The position numbers and the translations under genes are program-made. Below, piece after piece: positions 25,172 to 43,002 of a stretch of 64,000 nt of DNA; position 1 is the stretch's first letter; every line of letters starts with the position of its first letter. The notes beneath the pieces were generated by a model that ran no database searches, had not been told where the DNA came from, and saw nothing but the letters and a program-made list of their open reading frames with translations. Source of the stretch: Wuchereria bancrofti. Taxonomy: Eukaryota > Nematoda > Chromadorea > Rhabditida > Onchocercidae. The DNA lies in contig SSBO01000009.1 in assembly GCA_005281725.1 (NCBI GenBank), forward strand, positions 7,998,303 through 8,062,302. Direction: 5' to 3'.

Positions 25172-26575
25172 ATCGGATTCAGCTACAGCAACAAATATAA
25201 GCTTCGGAACCAATATTTGAGATTTGTTTGTATAATACTCAAGAATTAATGGATCAAGTCGGTCCAGCTTTAAACTTCGATTCAATAGAATGTCTAAACG
25301 GATAAATGGATTGGGAACTTGACATATCAAGGTTGGAAAGGAAATGTTTAGGAAAACTCACTGATGTCCTCCCTAACCTTTGCACTATTCTCAGTTTTGG
25401 TATTTGTATAATATAGAAATACCAAAACTGAGAATGTTTTAAAACAGAAGTTATATTTCAATCTCTTCAAGATGTACTGCAGCATACCGGTAACTTTTTT
25501 TGTTGTTCACATCCCTTAATCGCATTACATATTGAAACATAACTTTAATATATTAAAAGCTATCATGAATGCCCTAATCATAAAATGATTAATAGCCTGC
25601 AACTTTTTTCAAGTCAGCAAAAATTCAAAAATTAAAGCAAACCTTAAACTAAAGTCTCCAAACTAGACAAACACAAAAGAATCAATCATGCGAAATAGAC
25701 TTTATTCCCTTGCTTGTTAAAATAAAAAAAGCATATCAAGTCATATCTAAATAACTGAGAACGATGACACAGCTTCGCCTCAGACACAAAAGTAAACAAA
25801 GTGCTAGAAAATGAAATAGCAGGATGAAGCGAATGAACTAAATCTTTCCAAATGTGGACTATAGAAGAGGAAGAAGCGATCTACGCTTACTTCCAGTTCT
25901 TAAGCACATTATATGAAACAGCACCCCTCATGAAACCTATTGTTAGTCTATGGCAAATCATTTTTTCAAAATGTTTTCCCATAGAAACCTTTACAAAAAG
26001 TGTAAACGCCCGTGACTCATTTGAAACTTCTTCCGCCTAACATCCTTTGTACCTTCTACAGTAATTTTAATGAATGATATGTTATGCTAACATGTGTAAG
26101 AAATCATGCATTACAACAGCGGAGGTACAACTGAGTAGCTGGTAAAGAAAGCGAAACCACAAATCACACAGTTTTTTACAGCATCACTGATCTGTTATTT
26201 ATATGGCAAAGTTTTTGGAATTTTAAATTCGTTTTTCAAATAATGAAAAAGCCTTTAGTTTTCCTTCCATTTAATTCAACAATTTCTGATCTATTAAGAC
26301 TTATGCTAAATCAATGAAAATCATGAAACAACTGGAACTACAAATGTTACATGATTCAAGAAGAAGCGAATAATCTGCATAGAAATGAAGTAATGAATTA
26401 AATCCCTCTAGAAGTATTTACACCAAGAAATTTTATTTGGAGAAGTGCTGTGTACTTTTTCTAATCATTAAGACGAGACTTATGAAGGTGAGAGGAATAA
26501 ATGGCGGGGAAAAGTGGAGTCGAAAAAAAAAAGAACAGAAGATGAAGACATCATTGGTACATGGCATGCTTCGAC
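25172..26575. other. Convergent intergenic region between the SLC46-type gene and gsp-1
   Basis: Both flanking genes end here, so the stretch holds two 3' UTRs. It carries a perfect hairpin (25387-25435). Short ORFs at 25852-26040 and 26437-26634 lack splice or homology support; the second overlaps the gsp-1 stop codon on the other strand. Nothing else is seen. Confidence 0.5.
25387..25435. repeat. Perfect 19-bp inverted repeat with 11-nt loop
   Basis: ATTCTCAGTTTTGGTATTT at 25387-25405 is matched exactly by its reverse complement at 25417-25435; the 11-nt spacer itself contains TAT/ATA pairing. It lies about 215 bp past the SLC46-type stop codon, so it could fold in that 3' UTR, act in the convergent gene junction, be a small-RNA precursor, or be a foldback relic. 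Confidence 0.75.
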
Positions 26576-30342
<3,767 letters not shown>

Positions 30343-31240
30343 AATTGTGAACACACTATAACTGTTGTCGTAGATAAGCAAGATTACTTGCCTAATATTA
30401 TACCTAAAATTAATTAACTTGCAAATATGAACATACCCAATGTTCAATACTAGCGTATAACATGAAAATGTTAGAAAACATAAACATTCACTGATAATAC
30501 ATAAAAGACATATTAAGCATACGCATGTCATTATATTAATTCAATAGAACACGTAATAAGACACGTACGTTCATTGAGTATTCATTGAGCTCAATTTAAA
30601 ACAAGTTTGTTCCAAATCATAAATAACCCTACACAAACAACTTCAATGTATAAACTTCAAATGATTACTAAAACTGGCTAAACATCAAAAATTTTTTAAA
30701 TGCTTTATGTTAATTATCATGTCAAGATCAATGTCCGATGTTGCAGCTCAATAATACTAAGTGATCAAGAAATATAAATTGGTTTGATTCTTACTAACTA
30801 ATTAATTAATTAGTAGGATTGAACTAACCAATGGTTAAACTAGAAATAAAGGTATAACATTTAGCATTTTGATAGCTTTCTTTTATGATTCATATGATAA
30901 CATAATTGTTGAACATTGATGATAATTATTATAATAGTAATTAAACATTGAATGGAAAGTTTATAAATTATGCGTCAAACATTCTTTTTCTCTTTTTTCT
31001 TCCCTTCGCTTCTTCTTCAACTCATTCTAATGCGTTCTTACGTAACGTACGATACCATATTGTAGGAGAAAAAATAATAAACGTATATATTCTTATTTTA
31101 TCTTTTTTTAATATACACCGTAGAGTTTTGACGTAAATTGAAGCAAATTCAGTTGAATTTTCGATATTACAAAATGTTTTTCTTTATTTAGTCGTAGAAT
31201 TATTTTATTTGATTTCGATTTTGATAACAACAATAGCCAT

Positions 31241-31264
31241 GTACATGTGTGTATGTGTATGTAC

Positions 31265-31295
<31 letters not shown>

Positions 31296-31315
31296 AGAGC
31301 ATACACACACACAGC
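31241..31315. repeat. (TG)n microsatellite with nearby (AC)n
   Basis: A run of TG dinucleotides at 31263-31292 follows an imperfect TGTATG stretch and is followed within 20 bp by ACACACACAC, so the two can pair. Confidence 0.85.
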
Positions 31316-32539
31316 TACGAATTTCGATGGGAAATGAATGTGTTCGATGCAAATGCGCACACATATCGATCATCTGTTATATTGCATTTTAAGGAAGAGT
31401 ACTTCTTGCATGGATTTTTTTTTTTCATCATAGTATCAGTTCCGATATATAATTAACAGTTCATCAGTAATATCCATTAAGCTAGCTTATTAGTTTCTTA
31501 ACTGATAAAATATCATATTAAAAATGTGATATTTGGACTTGAAGAATATGAGATGATTACACAATAATTCGTTCAATTTTCCTTGTTTAACCATTCTTAT
31601 TATTTCTTTCTTGAGGCTATCATATTGGATTTTTTCTTTCTAAAAATTAAAGAATCTATTTCTACAATGAAACGAAAATATGGAAGGATTATAATTTCTT
31701 CTGTTGTATTACACTCTAAAGAAGGTTACTTCTTACAAGAACTCTTTTTTGTCATTCTGAAATAGAATAATATTTCGTCATCAGAAATTCTCGAATTTTC
31801 CATTTTCTACTCAAATAATACTCTCTTTTTGTCACTTGCACATTACCCTAAATTATAGGCCTTGATCAATGGTCAATGAACCCAAGGCCGCGGAAGAACA
31901 CACGGTTGATTTATTGCGCCCTTTCCTTCCTTCTGTCATGCCTTCCGTTGTTGTTGGTAACCGTCGACCAATCCCTCAAATTCGATAAAAATATGCTCTG
32001 TTTATTTATTATCGATGAATGTTGGCACACTCTGAAAAAGGATCATTTCATTTTTTTTTTGGCCCATTTTCCACCTATTGCTTCATTTACCTGTCCTATT
32101 TCTCTTTAACTTAAGAGACCTAAAATTTTGCAAATTAACATTTAACAGCCACTTTTTGCTAATCAAAAAGGATTATTTGTATTATTTCATTCCGGTCGCT
32201 TCCATTATTTCTTTTTTGAACTAAAATATACGTATCAATCTGGAATAATTACCAATTTTAGATCGGTCAAGATTTCTACTTTAGCTGAAGGATGACCTCT
32301 TATTAGACATAAGAGGATGACATTCCTTCAATTGTCCTTTAGCATTTAATACCATAATCTCCTCGGTATGATATCTTCGGTACCATATAGCATAATGAAA
32401 GATGTCTAATACTTTCGGAATGAAAAGATTTGATAATAGTACAAGCTTTTTCAGAATCCATAAGCGAGCATAATTTTGAAATTCAACTGTGCCATTCTTA
32501 TTAGCAGTTGTTTTCATTGCCATCATCATTATCCCCCTA

Positions 32540-32870
32540 ATTATTAATAAATTATTAATTAATTATTAATTTGTCATTTATTTATTTTATTATTTATTTT
32601 ATTATTTACTTATTATTTCATTGTTTATTTATTATCTATTTATCATTAATTTATTAATATAATTCACTTATTTATTACCTATTTATATTTCATTTATTGT
32701 TTCTTATTATTTATTAATTATTCACTTGCCATTTATTGTTTATTTACTTTATTATTTGATTATTATTTATCAATATTTATTATCATTTATTACTATTATT
32801 TATTGTTATCCATTATTTGTTATTATTATTGCTATTATTACTATTATTCCCAATTATTATTAATAATTAT
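32540..32870. repeat. TTATTTATT-type low-complexity tract
   Basis: About 330 bp made almost wholly of TTA, TTTA and ATT units in irregular order, with very little G or C. A simple-sequence tract, not coding. Confidence 0.8.
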
Positions 32871-35800
32871 AATCTTCCATATAAAAATTGTAATCAATTA
32901 ATCAATTTCGATAAGTAACACTGCAAGCACTAATTGATAGTTATTATTAACAACCATTCAAACTCTAAAGAAAAATTGAGAAATCATTTGCTCGCGATAT
33001 ATTTTTTTGTTTTTGGTAGCCTCAATGCATTACTGATATTTTTTTATGACTCATCACTTCTAAATGAAGCGCAAAATTAGCTAATTATGGATGGAAGGTT
33101 TCGCACGATTTGTGAATGCTTATATGACCGTTATAGGTTATACTTGTGTAAACGAATGTTTTAATTATAGACAACCATTTTAAAATTTGAAATTCTCAAT
33201 GAGGAGAAAAAATTTTGAGACTTGTCATGAATCTTATAATGGTGAAAAAGAAATCGAAACTAATTAAAAAATCTTCGGGTTTCATTTATTATCCATCTGT
33301 TGAAAATTGATGAGACATAAGTTGAAAGAATAAAAATAAAAAGGATGAAAGGAAAGACTGTCAGCAGATGTCATTTGCAGGATTCATTATCTCTATTTAT
33401 ACTGTCTTTTTTAAATGCTGCAGTTTTGAAGTGACTGTCGAAGAGATTTCTCTTTATCTATCTCTTCACTTATCATTGTGTCATTTTAAATACTTTCTAT
33501 CGTCTTCAAATCGTAACGCAGGATTGACCAAAGATCAGATGAGTAGCAAAAAATACAAAAAAAAGGAAAAATACATATAAGTAATAATTTCGAGTACTTA
33601 ATAGGAATCAAATTAATTCAAAAATTTGATTACTAAAATATATGAATTGTCACTACTGGAAAGATCAAGTATACTTCATTAAAATTTCGAAATTTCGATT
33701 CTCCTAAAATGATCACTAAATATCTATGCTTTCTCAAATGTAATTTGAAAATTTTTTTTAAAAAAAGCGAATAGACACAGATGAATCAGTAAGAAATTAA
33801 ATTCTTTTTTCCCACATCGATTTTATTCAAATCTAGTATGCTGCACAAATTTCCATCTTCTCATCTTCATTAAATGTTAAAAGAAAAATTAGATTAAATT
33901 ATGAAATCCTTAACTAGTAACTAAATTAACTTATAGGAATGAAAAACAGATGTACGATACGACATATTTTACTTGCGGTTACGGTTGAGTTAATGTGAGT
34001 TGAGAGAAAGGATCCTGAAATTGTAGTAGATGTAAGATATAATCTGGTATCAAGAATTAGATAAATTAATAGATTTTGAATTAGCTGTAACTATAAGCCG
34101 CTTTTAGTTCTCAAAAATATCTCTCAAAAAATGCAAATTTATTATTTAAACAACTATCATTCATTAAGATATATTACTGATCGTTTCAAAATACACTTAG
34201 CCTTAGTTAAAATTTTACACTAAAATTGCTTGGTGGAATTTAAACCTAAAAAACTTACTTATATCAATTGAAGATTTCAAAAATGTTTGAATCCCAAGAT
34301 AGCTTATTAATTTTTAGGTTTCGAAAAGTTTTTTTTCTTTTTTTAAAGGAGCAAGAGGAAAGATTTCGGAACGTATAGAAACTTTTTGAGTAAAAATCGG
34401 AGGATTTCGACTTGTGATACTGGAGTCATTATAATGATTTGGAATATTTTCGCAAGAATCAATTTCAAAGTGCTAAAATATTGAAAATCATGAAAAAAAT
34501 ATTTGTTAAAAGAATGAAACGAACTATAGGAGAGAGAGGACTGAAATATTAGCATTTCTTTTCTGTCATAATACTGTTTGCAATTGATTCAAACCACATT
34601 CTGAACAAATACAAATTTGTACAAAAGATGATTCACCCACAATTTCCTTATTTTACAAATAACATTCAATTACCTTTCGATGCTCTTTTCTTGTTCATTC
34701 GAAAATTCCATATAATTTTCGAATTTTGTTTCAAAACTTATTTACTTTAAAAATACATTTCTCATTTACAGCATAAAAAGTATATTCTTTCAACTGTCAT
34801 CAATAAAAACAGGAAAAGCTAAGAGTGAGGGAGAGAAAGAGAAAGACGGACAGATTTACTTTTGCCATATCCCTTTTTAAAAGACTGTTGCTGGGTGCTG
34901 GTGCGGATAATTTAGCAAAGAGTTGCGTGAATGTCACTCTGAGATTGTGGGCTCACTTTATCCTAATGTTCCATCCTGTCAACCTTTCCTCACAACCAAG
35001 TAACCAACCAACCCAACAATCCATTCGAATCCAATTCAATTCAATTTGTTTAATAATAATTGAATAGTAATACTAATATGCTTATTAAACAGGTAATAAT
35101 TATAATTAGTAATAATAATAATAATACTAAATAAAACAATAATTGGTTTTCATATATATTTTATTTATTTAATAACAACACTGTCCTGTTACTTTCACGC
35201 ATAATTTTTAGTTTTAAGTCAATTGTATTTTCATCATTTCGTTTTCAGTGAGAATTTTTCATGAAGAATTTTTCGTATATGCATAATTTGAGCAATTTTA
35301 TGGGGTAAAAAAATGAAGTTAATGGATAGAGAGGAGAAAGAATGTTAAAGTTGGAAATAATAAATTTATATCGAAATTTCTTAGAATCAGTTGATATAAT
35401 TAAGAACTTCTTCAAATTGGTCGATACTAGTAAGAATAAATAAGTAATGTCACTTGTTTTACATCAGTTTTAAATTTTGTTCCATTAATATAATCATATT
35501 GTACAGCGCAAATAGGAAATATTTCCAGGAATGTTCAAAATTATTTGTTTAGCAGAACAGCTGTTAATAGAAATAGGTAGGAAGGAGATTACTCATTGAT
35601 CAAACATCAACAAATATTAACTATTCTTATTGCCATAACTAACTAGTCCTCATTTAATATTCTGAAATTTGAACTGATTATCACGAGTAAAGGGCAGAGA
35701 AAAAAAATCAAATAAATGGTGATAATATCTCTTTTTTGAATTTTCAAATTGTATTAATAATACAAATAATAGTAATAGCGCTGGCGGAAATCTCAATAAT

Positions 35801-37887
35801 GAATTGTAATGATCGTAGTGATCATCCCTTCAACCATTTCGTATGTTTCGAATTTCCTTGTTCATTCGTAATTTCTATGATCGAACATTCGTTTCTATTC
35901 TTTTTATTTATAACTAAATTTGTTTGCAATTATCATTTTATCAATAAACTTACAATTTCATCTTTTTTTCCATATAGCATTTTTCTTTTCTTTTTTTTTG
36001 CATAATAAAGAAAGATTAGAAGATAAGACACATTTTGCTAATTTCTGATAAAAATTGCCAATAAATTTTTTTCGTTTAGGCTCTTTTTTTTTATTTTTTA
36101 ACTCGGAGCTTAAATTATCGACCGGTATTATTAGAGCGCTAATATTAATTTACTTAGACTCTTATTTTGATTTAGAGCTTAAAATATCTACTAGTATTTT
36201 TATAACATTCTCATTTTATTTGGAAAAAAAAATTTAGAGTTTAAAGAAGAAATCTCTAAGCTATATTTTACTTTCATTTCTTCACCTATTCTTACTCTCG
36301 ATCTACTACTCAAAATACAAGACTTCTAATTCCTGATTTTTAATTTTTAATCCACAAGAAATCGCCATTTCGCCGATAGGAATCAATCATTTTGTATATT
36401 TGTTAAATGTGAAAATTTGATGCGATATTGTGATATGATTTTATAATCGATGTGTTCACTAAAGTATTTATTATCTTTGATCATTGATTGTTATTTTCTC
36501 TTCTCTTTTTTTTTCTATCATTAGAAGAAATTCCATTGTCTAACCATTCCTCATAATCTGCATTATTCATGGGATATACTGTATGTATCATTTGTCGATA
36601 ATTGATATAATCGATGCATAATTCCTTCCTGAATTTGTATAATTTCTTCCTGAATTGAACTTCCTGCTTGTTACTTGTTTCGGTTTACTTTTCACTGAGC
36701 AGGTTGCAACATTTTAAGAATGTTTCATTTGTTTATCACACCTTTAGCAGTATTATAGATGTCATTATCACATTATCAATATTTCACCGATTTATCATAG
36801 CAAATATCATCATCATTGTTTTATGTTGCTGTTTTTGAATAAGTACTTTGTTTTTATCCATATGCCTAAAGTAATTGAAATGAGCTTGCAAACTTTGTTT
36901 TCCATCTTCGGATCAAAGATTGAGATCAAAAACCCTAACTGAAGACATCCATTTCAAGTTTCTCTAACTCTCCCAAAATATTGATTACCTGCAATTCTAA
37001 TCATTAGCACTAATTATTATGCGCACACGTATAGTTAAGTTAACTAATTAATTATCTGCTTGCAAGTACCATTCAAAGGTATCCATCAAAACATCTAAAA
37101 GTTTCTCACCAAATTAGGCATTGTTTGTGATGTCTCTTCGATTCCATCCATCCTCTCCCATCCTTTTTTTGAGGAATGATTGATTTGGAAGAGTATAGTA
37201 GTAGTTGTTAGTACAGTCAGAGGAGTTGGGCATCACATTTACGTTTCCCTCACTATTACGCTTTTATGTTTTTCATTTCTAAGAGTTGCATATTTGCTTT
37301 ATTCTATTCTCAACAATTGATAGGAGTTCAAATTGAGATATATTCATTGTTAGAAAGATTAATTCCAATCTGAATTACTTATATTAATTGGAATTATCAT
37401 ATGGATAGCAATAATTCATTATACATTTTATGTTTTATTTATAATATTGTAGAAATGTAAAAGATTTTGTTTCTCTTTTGATCATCTATTCCGCTTAGAT
37501 TATTATGAAAGTAATAGTATTGATGTTAATGATGGTTATTCTTATTATTACAAAAAAATTATTGTGGATATTGTCATCTTAATTTGTTATATTATTACTG
37601 TAGTAATAATTTAATATTCTTATTATTAATAACTAATTAATCACTTATTTTATAACGTTACCTTCATTCAACATATTTTTAATTCACTTTTCATATAATT
37701 CTATCCATTAATAGTGGAATTTATTTATTTGCATTTTTTTCCCTTTCGTTCATTATTTATTATTCAATGTGGATAGTAAAGTTTTGTAATATATGTGTGA
37801 ATAATTCACCCGTTTGTTACTGCATTTTGTAAAATATGTTAATATGAAACGAAAATAAATTTCCACAATGATATCAATTTTCAGATT

Positions 37888-40800
37888 ATGGCAGATCTTC
37901 AGAAACGTTTACAAACGTTACGTCAGCAGTTGGATGATAGTATCAGATTATATTATTGCCAGCAACAACAACAAGCTGCGATGAATCGAAGCAATCGTAG
38001 TGGTCGATCATCATCATCGGTCACTGTGAAGAATCGTCGAACGTTGCATATGTTGCATCAAGATGAAACTAGTGCTTGCATACAAATATCGGTGAATTTT
38101 TAAATTTTACTTTCAAATGTTTTGTGTTAACTCTACTACGTTGGATTTAGTTTCAAGTTTTCAGGAAATCCACCAACTTTCCTTTCTTCACGTGCTTGCT
38201 GCTACAAATAGTATTGTATATGCTATATCAAAAAGAAATAAACATTTGATGGCAGCAAACATTAGCTCGGTTAATATTCCATACGAAGTGACTGACTATT
38301 GATTAACATATTTGTGTAGTAAAGTGTAAACATCATATCCTTGCAGAATTAATGAGCTGGCTTACTTCATTTATATAGAGCCCTTTTTTATGGGTTATTC
38401 TTTTGTTAATTATTGCATACCGATGTTTAAAAGAGAAAGAAAATGCTTAGGAAAATGCCTTTGATGTGTTAGAATTGAAAGGTTGGATAAACTTGTCACT
38501 GATCAGTTTTCTTGAAATAGGATTATTGAAGACGAAAATAAAATAAAATCATTATTTAATGAGGAAAGAATATGGATCCCTTATCATAAGTTAAATTTAT
38601 TGATTACTCATACTTTACTCATCTTTCTTTCTCCTTCCTTCTGTCTCTTTTTCTCTCTTTCCTCCATCAAACTGCAAATTATAATGAAATGATTACATTA
38701 AAAATTGTGAGATGAAGATGAGGTACTACTACTGATGGATCAATTTCATTTCATAAAGATAGTTCTTTGCTATCTTTCATATATCAAAATTACTGCTAAC
38801 TGTGCCACAGCCTATCACTGCCACTTGTCAACTGTTGTTTATTTAATGTTTGCTCCGTGTAATCCTTCCATATTTATCTGTTTTTCCATCTTTCTTGTAG
38901 CATTAATTACTGAACTTTATTATCTATTAGATAGAGAGAGAGAGAGAGGAAAAGAAAAGAGGAATCTGTTGAAGATCATACAGTATCTACTGGTGATAGT
39001 AAAAACTGTCTACTTCATATCTACCGGATCCCTCATTGTTTCTGGAAATGGGAGGAAATTAAAATTTTTGATGCTAAAATTATGGAAGGCAAAAATGAAT
39101 AAAAGAATGGTATGTTAGTTGTTCTCTGTTATACAAGAATTTTTTTTTTTTATTTCATGCGATATTTCGATGTCATATAATTGCACCATAATAGATGGTT
39201 GATGCGCAGTGCTCTCTCAATGTCTCACAGGCGCAATATAGGAAATAGCGCAGCAGCACGTTTCACTTATATTGCTTTTCTTATCGATATTTTCCAACAG
39301 ATGGCCTTAGTTTATGTGGTGTGATTATCGTAAACCTTCACTTTTTGTTGTTTGAAGCAATTTTTTTTTTTGCAAAGCAAATTCTCCCATGTGAAAGAAA
39401 TTGGGAAAAATGTGAATATTCTCGAAATCAAAAACTGGTGTCCTCTCTCTCTCTCTCTCCTCTTTAGATGCCTTTTTTTCTTTTGGGAAATATTCACCAT
39501 CTCTTAGGGGGTTGTTTTCTGATTTCTCTTTCTTGACAGATGATTGAGGCAAAATGATATACGCATATTCTTCAAAATGATGCAACAATTCATCATTATA
39601 TTATCAATGAATGAGAGATATTGGTCTCTGTTCTTCGAGAGCAGTTGTCTCATAGCTTTCTGTATTTTTCTCATTCCAACTGTCGTTTACATTGGCTTCT
39701 AGCAAATGTCGGATATTTTCCATCTTTTGTATAACATTGAAATATACTAAAATGAATTATAGAGTGGTATATTCTGACAGACTAATTAGTTTAACAATTA
39801 TTACACTAATATCAATAATAAGATAATAGGTAGCAACTGTGTTAGTATATCATAAGAATTATTTGCTAATTATAAACGTTGCTGAAATAAAATCGGGATT
39901 CGTTTAAATTTTGTTGTTTTGCCTAAATACATCAGATAATGCATGTATTTTCATAGTTAGTACAAATAATGACTAAAATGCATATATCGCATACGATTAA
40001 TTAAATTTGAGTTAATTAAATTTTTATAGGGAAGTATGACAAAGAAGACTTTCAATGCAACAGTTACGAAAATGCTAAACAACAACTCTGATGTATTTGA
40101 GAAAGTCGATTCGGTTGCTAAGTTGGCTGTATCACCATTGCAAGTCATTGTTAATTCTGGCAATCATCAGCAACAGCATTCCGCCACTGAAGCAACAATT
40201 AATTTCATGGCAGGGTATGGTCCAGCTGATTTTTAGGGGCAAAATTCGCTGATATGATCAGAGGTTGACATTAAACATAACTTTCTTTAAGTGGATTTAT
40301 TACTTCAAAATTACATGTACTGTCATCAGATTATTCAGAAGTTTGCAGCTAACAGTAATCGTTATTTTAATATTGATTAAAATTTGAAAGAACTTTTTAT
40401 GATTACTTTATAAGTAGCTTATTCCGTTTCAGTAATATGTCTATTTATTGCTTATTTTTTAACTTCTAGAAACTTTCAATGATTAGGAAGTTTCTTTTTT
40501 TTTTCAAAAACAACTGTTGAAAAGGGCAATTTTTTCTCCTTTTTGCAAGGTTGTCTTTTAATTGATGTGATCTTGCAAGCGATTGTAAAAATTAATGCGG
40601 GTTTTTTCCACATAATATACTTCCATCCATTGAAATTGAAAAAGGAGCACAAATCACCTTTAAATGATAAAAAATACTTTTATTGATCTTACAGTCATTT
40701 CTTAATTTTTGATTTACACAACACTTTTTTCACCGCAATTAATTTTCTATTCCAAAGTAATTGTTAAGATTTCTTCAGATTTAACAGTCCAGTAGGCAGC

Positions 40801-43002
40801 ATCGATTCGGGCATGTCATCACTTAGTTCATCGAACAGTTCACCTGCCTCATCACCTGGATGCTCACCAATTTCAGTCAGCAATGTTCCTTTCCAATACG
40901 GTAAGTACTTGGAAGTAGATACTTTCAAGACTTGAATTTAATGGTTCATAAATTTGCTACGAATTTCCGAATTATGCCGTGAAACAGGTTTCTATCTTGG
41001 TGGTTATTACTTTAAGTTTTTAATTTATCGTCTAACTTGTATAAATAAAGGAAAATTGAATTCATATTGCTCGCTAATTTCGGTTCTAGTCGTCGAACAA
41101 CAAGTGATACCACGTGGCCGGTCAACAAGTGAAAGCGTAAGCATAACAAATGGTCTCAAAAGTATCCTGAAAAAATCCGCTCCATTACATATCACTGCCG
41201 GACGTTTTCTAAGGTTTCATTTCTTTTTCTGTTGTAAGCTATGATAATATTTATTTGTAATAAAATGGCTCTTTTTTTTGATTAAGAATTATCTTCTACT
41301 GAATTTCTGTTTTATTGCTTTTACTTCTATCCTTCAGGGCTGTTTTTGATTTCCATGTCTTTTTCTTAAATTTCCTTTATGCATATCTGCTTTCATTTTT
41401 AAGTCTCACTTTATTTTTTTTTTTTCAGTAGAAATCTGTCCGTGACGGTGTTAGTATATTATTCACAGATTTCATCATTGCACTATAGTAATTACACTTT
41501 ATATCGAAATGTCATGTTTGGAAGTGGTCAATTATGATGATTTATGAGTGAGGGTATGTGAGTAAGCAAAGAGAGAAGGAGAGAGAAATGCATGGATGGA
41601 TTACTTTATGCTATTCAATCACAATTAATTATATATATATATCAAAATAATTAGACACTATCCGTAGAGTTTCTTTACCAATTTTCTTTTTTTTTTGTAT
41701 TATTTAGAAGAATACTACCATTCTAAATTTTCTTGATTTAAACACAATGAACATTCTAATCAAGCGGTATTATCGAGCTAATTTTCTGGAAGCCAGTTTT
41801 TATCAGTCTTTTTTAACTGTCAACAATGAAGCTGTTTCAGATTGCGTTGGTCATCCTTACATCATAATGATGATAGAAATCATAAATGAAAAAGTTTCAA
41901 TAGTAAACTTTCTTATCGATGGGATTTTCATAGAATAAAGTGTGAGAAAAGTAATTGTAGAAGATGGCTGTGAGAGCAGCTATATGATATCCAAAAATCA
42001 TCATAATACCTATACCAAAAAACAGTACTGTAACAAAAAAAGAATGTAGATTTAACATTACGATTTCAATTGAAACAGCATTTCAGATCGTATTCCGAAT
42101 GTCAAAGTAGAGAGGTTGGAGAAATGAAAGTGACTGTTGCAGACATGAATAATGACAATAGCGCAGGTTTTTTATTTGTTTATTTTTTTATATTTCTTTT
42201 TTTATCCTACTTTTATTTCTAGTAGGGTTTGGTGTTTTTTTCTTTTTTTTTCATTTGAATTTTGGTAAAATTTTTTTTAGGAATGTAAATATTCATATTG
42301 CAGGTGTAGATTCACGAAAGAAGCATGTATCATTCAGTGAACGTTTAGTGCAAGAGCGATCATTTCGGCCTAATTCATCTATTTTAAGTCAAAAGAAAAA
42401 GAACCAACGAAAGCACAAAAATAAAATGAAAAAGAAAGGTACTCTAGCTACGGAAGATAATTCGACGGATGATGAAGCACGACATCGTTCAAATTCTGAA
42501 ACGGTAAATTCATTAGGTTTCCTAATTCTTTTTTTTTTTTCTAGTTAGAAAAACTGCAACATTCACTCCACTATTCCATTATGCTATCTTTTTTTCTGGA
42601 CAGTTCCCTACTGGAATCTTTTTGAAATGCGACTAAATTTTTATTAAACTAAAATACTGTTCCTAGATACACTGCGCTACTTGCAATGACAACAATGAAG
42701 ACGAAATGGATCGTAAGTTTTTTATGAAATATAATTTTTGGTAAACTGAATTGTAAATCTAAAGTGCATACGTTGGACGCACTTATTTTTGGTTTTTCTA
42801 GTCGGTATATTTTAACAAATTGGTAATGCAAGATTTCTGATTTCATTTAGTAAATTATCGATTTCTGTTTTCAGCAATTGAATGTGATTTAGCCGCATGC
42901 GTTTTAGAAGATTCTGTGGTCGTAGTTGAACAAGGCAAAAAGACTGATTGTGATGAGACTACAGAAATTCATAAACATATCCTACGAATCGGTTCCGATT
43001 AA
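37888..43002 (+). CDS. Disordered protein with SILK and RVxF motifs: candidate PP1 regulatory subunit
   Basis: Not recognised by overall sequence. Eight exons: 37888-38091, 40030-40214, 40779-40900, 41090-41213, 42087-42166, 42304-42503, 42667-42712, 42875-43002, closing to 362 aa. N-terminal coiled-coil-like segment MADLQKRLQTLRQQLDDSIR, then Gln/Ser-rich sequence and a Ser/Pro stretch at ~130-165. At 195-198 it has SILK (within GLKSILKK) and at 245-249 KHVSF, matching [RK]-x-[VI]-x-[FW]. SILK before RVxF, here 47 residues apart, is the order used by several PP1-binding proteins. Basophilic-kinase-like sites (RSTSES, RRSYSE) flank SILK, and KKHVSFSE could be phospho-controlled. A Lys-rich block (~265-285) may be a nuclear signal; the C-terminus is acidic with several Cys. 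ATG lies 3 nt behind a TTTTCAG acceptor, suggesting trans-splicing or a 5' UTR exon. PP1 binding is inference. Confidence 0.88.
38092..40029 (+). other. First intron of the SILK/RVxF gene
   Basis: A 1.9 kb intron with a (CT)n microsatellite at 39441-39460 and several unsupported ORFs, including a 127-codon plus-strand ORF (38735-39118) and an 87-codon antisense ORF whose ERERER run is simply the CT repeat. No real exon is evident. Confidence 0.45.

Larger units (their letters stand above)
30343..37887. other. Long intergenic region between gsp-1 and the SILK/RVxF gene
   Basis: About 7.5 kb between divergent genes, so both promoters lie here. I see no supportable gene. It holds a (TG)n microsatellite at 31263-31292, a Thr/Asn-type TTATTTATT low-complexity tract at about 32540-32870, and two slightly GC-richer patches (about 31870-31980 and 34870-34990). 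ORFs of 60-90 codons are frequent, T-rich and unsupported. Confidence 0.5.

Noticed and set aside
31876..32109. 77-codon ORF with a hydrophobic, signal-like start
   Set aside because: No splice support, Cys pattern or recognisable motif; isolated in intergenic DNA. The slightly higher GC is not enough.
38735..39118. 127-codon ORF inside intron 1 of the SILK/RVxF gene
   Set aside because: Lies wholly in an intron, spans a GA repeat encoding RERERG, and has no acceptor/donor pair in phase with the flanking exons.
39325..39588. 87-codon antisense ORF
   Set aside because: Its ERERER run is the CT microsatellite on the other strand, and it has no splice context.
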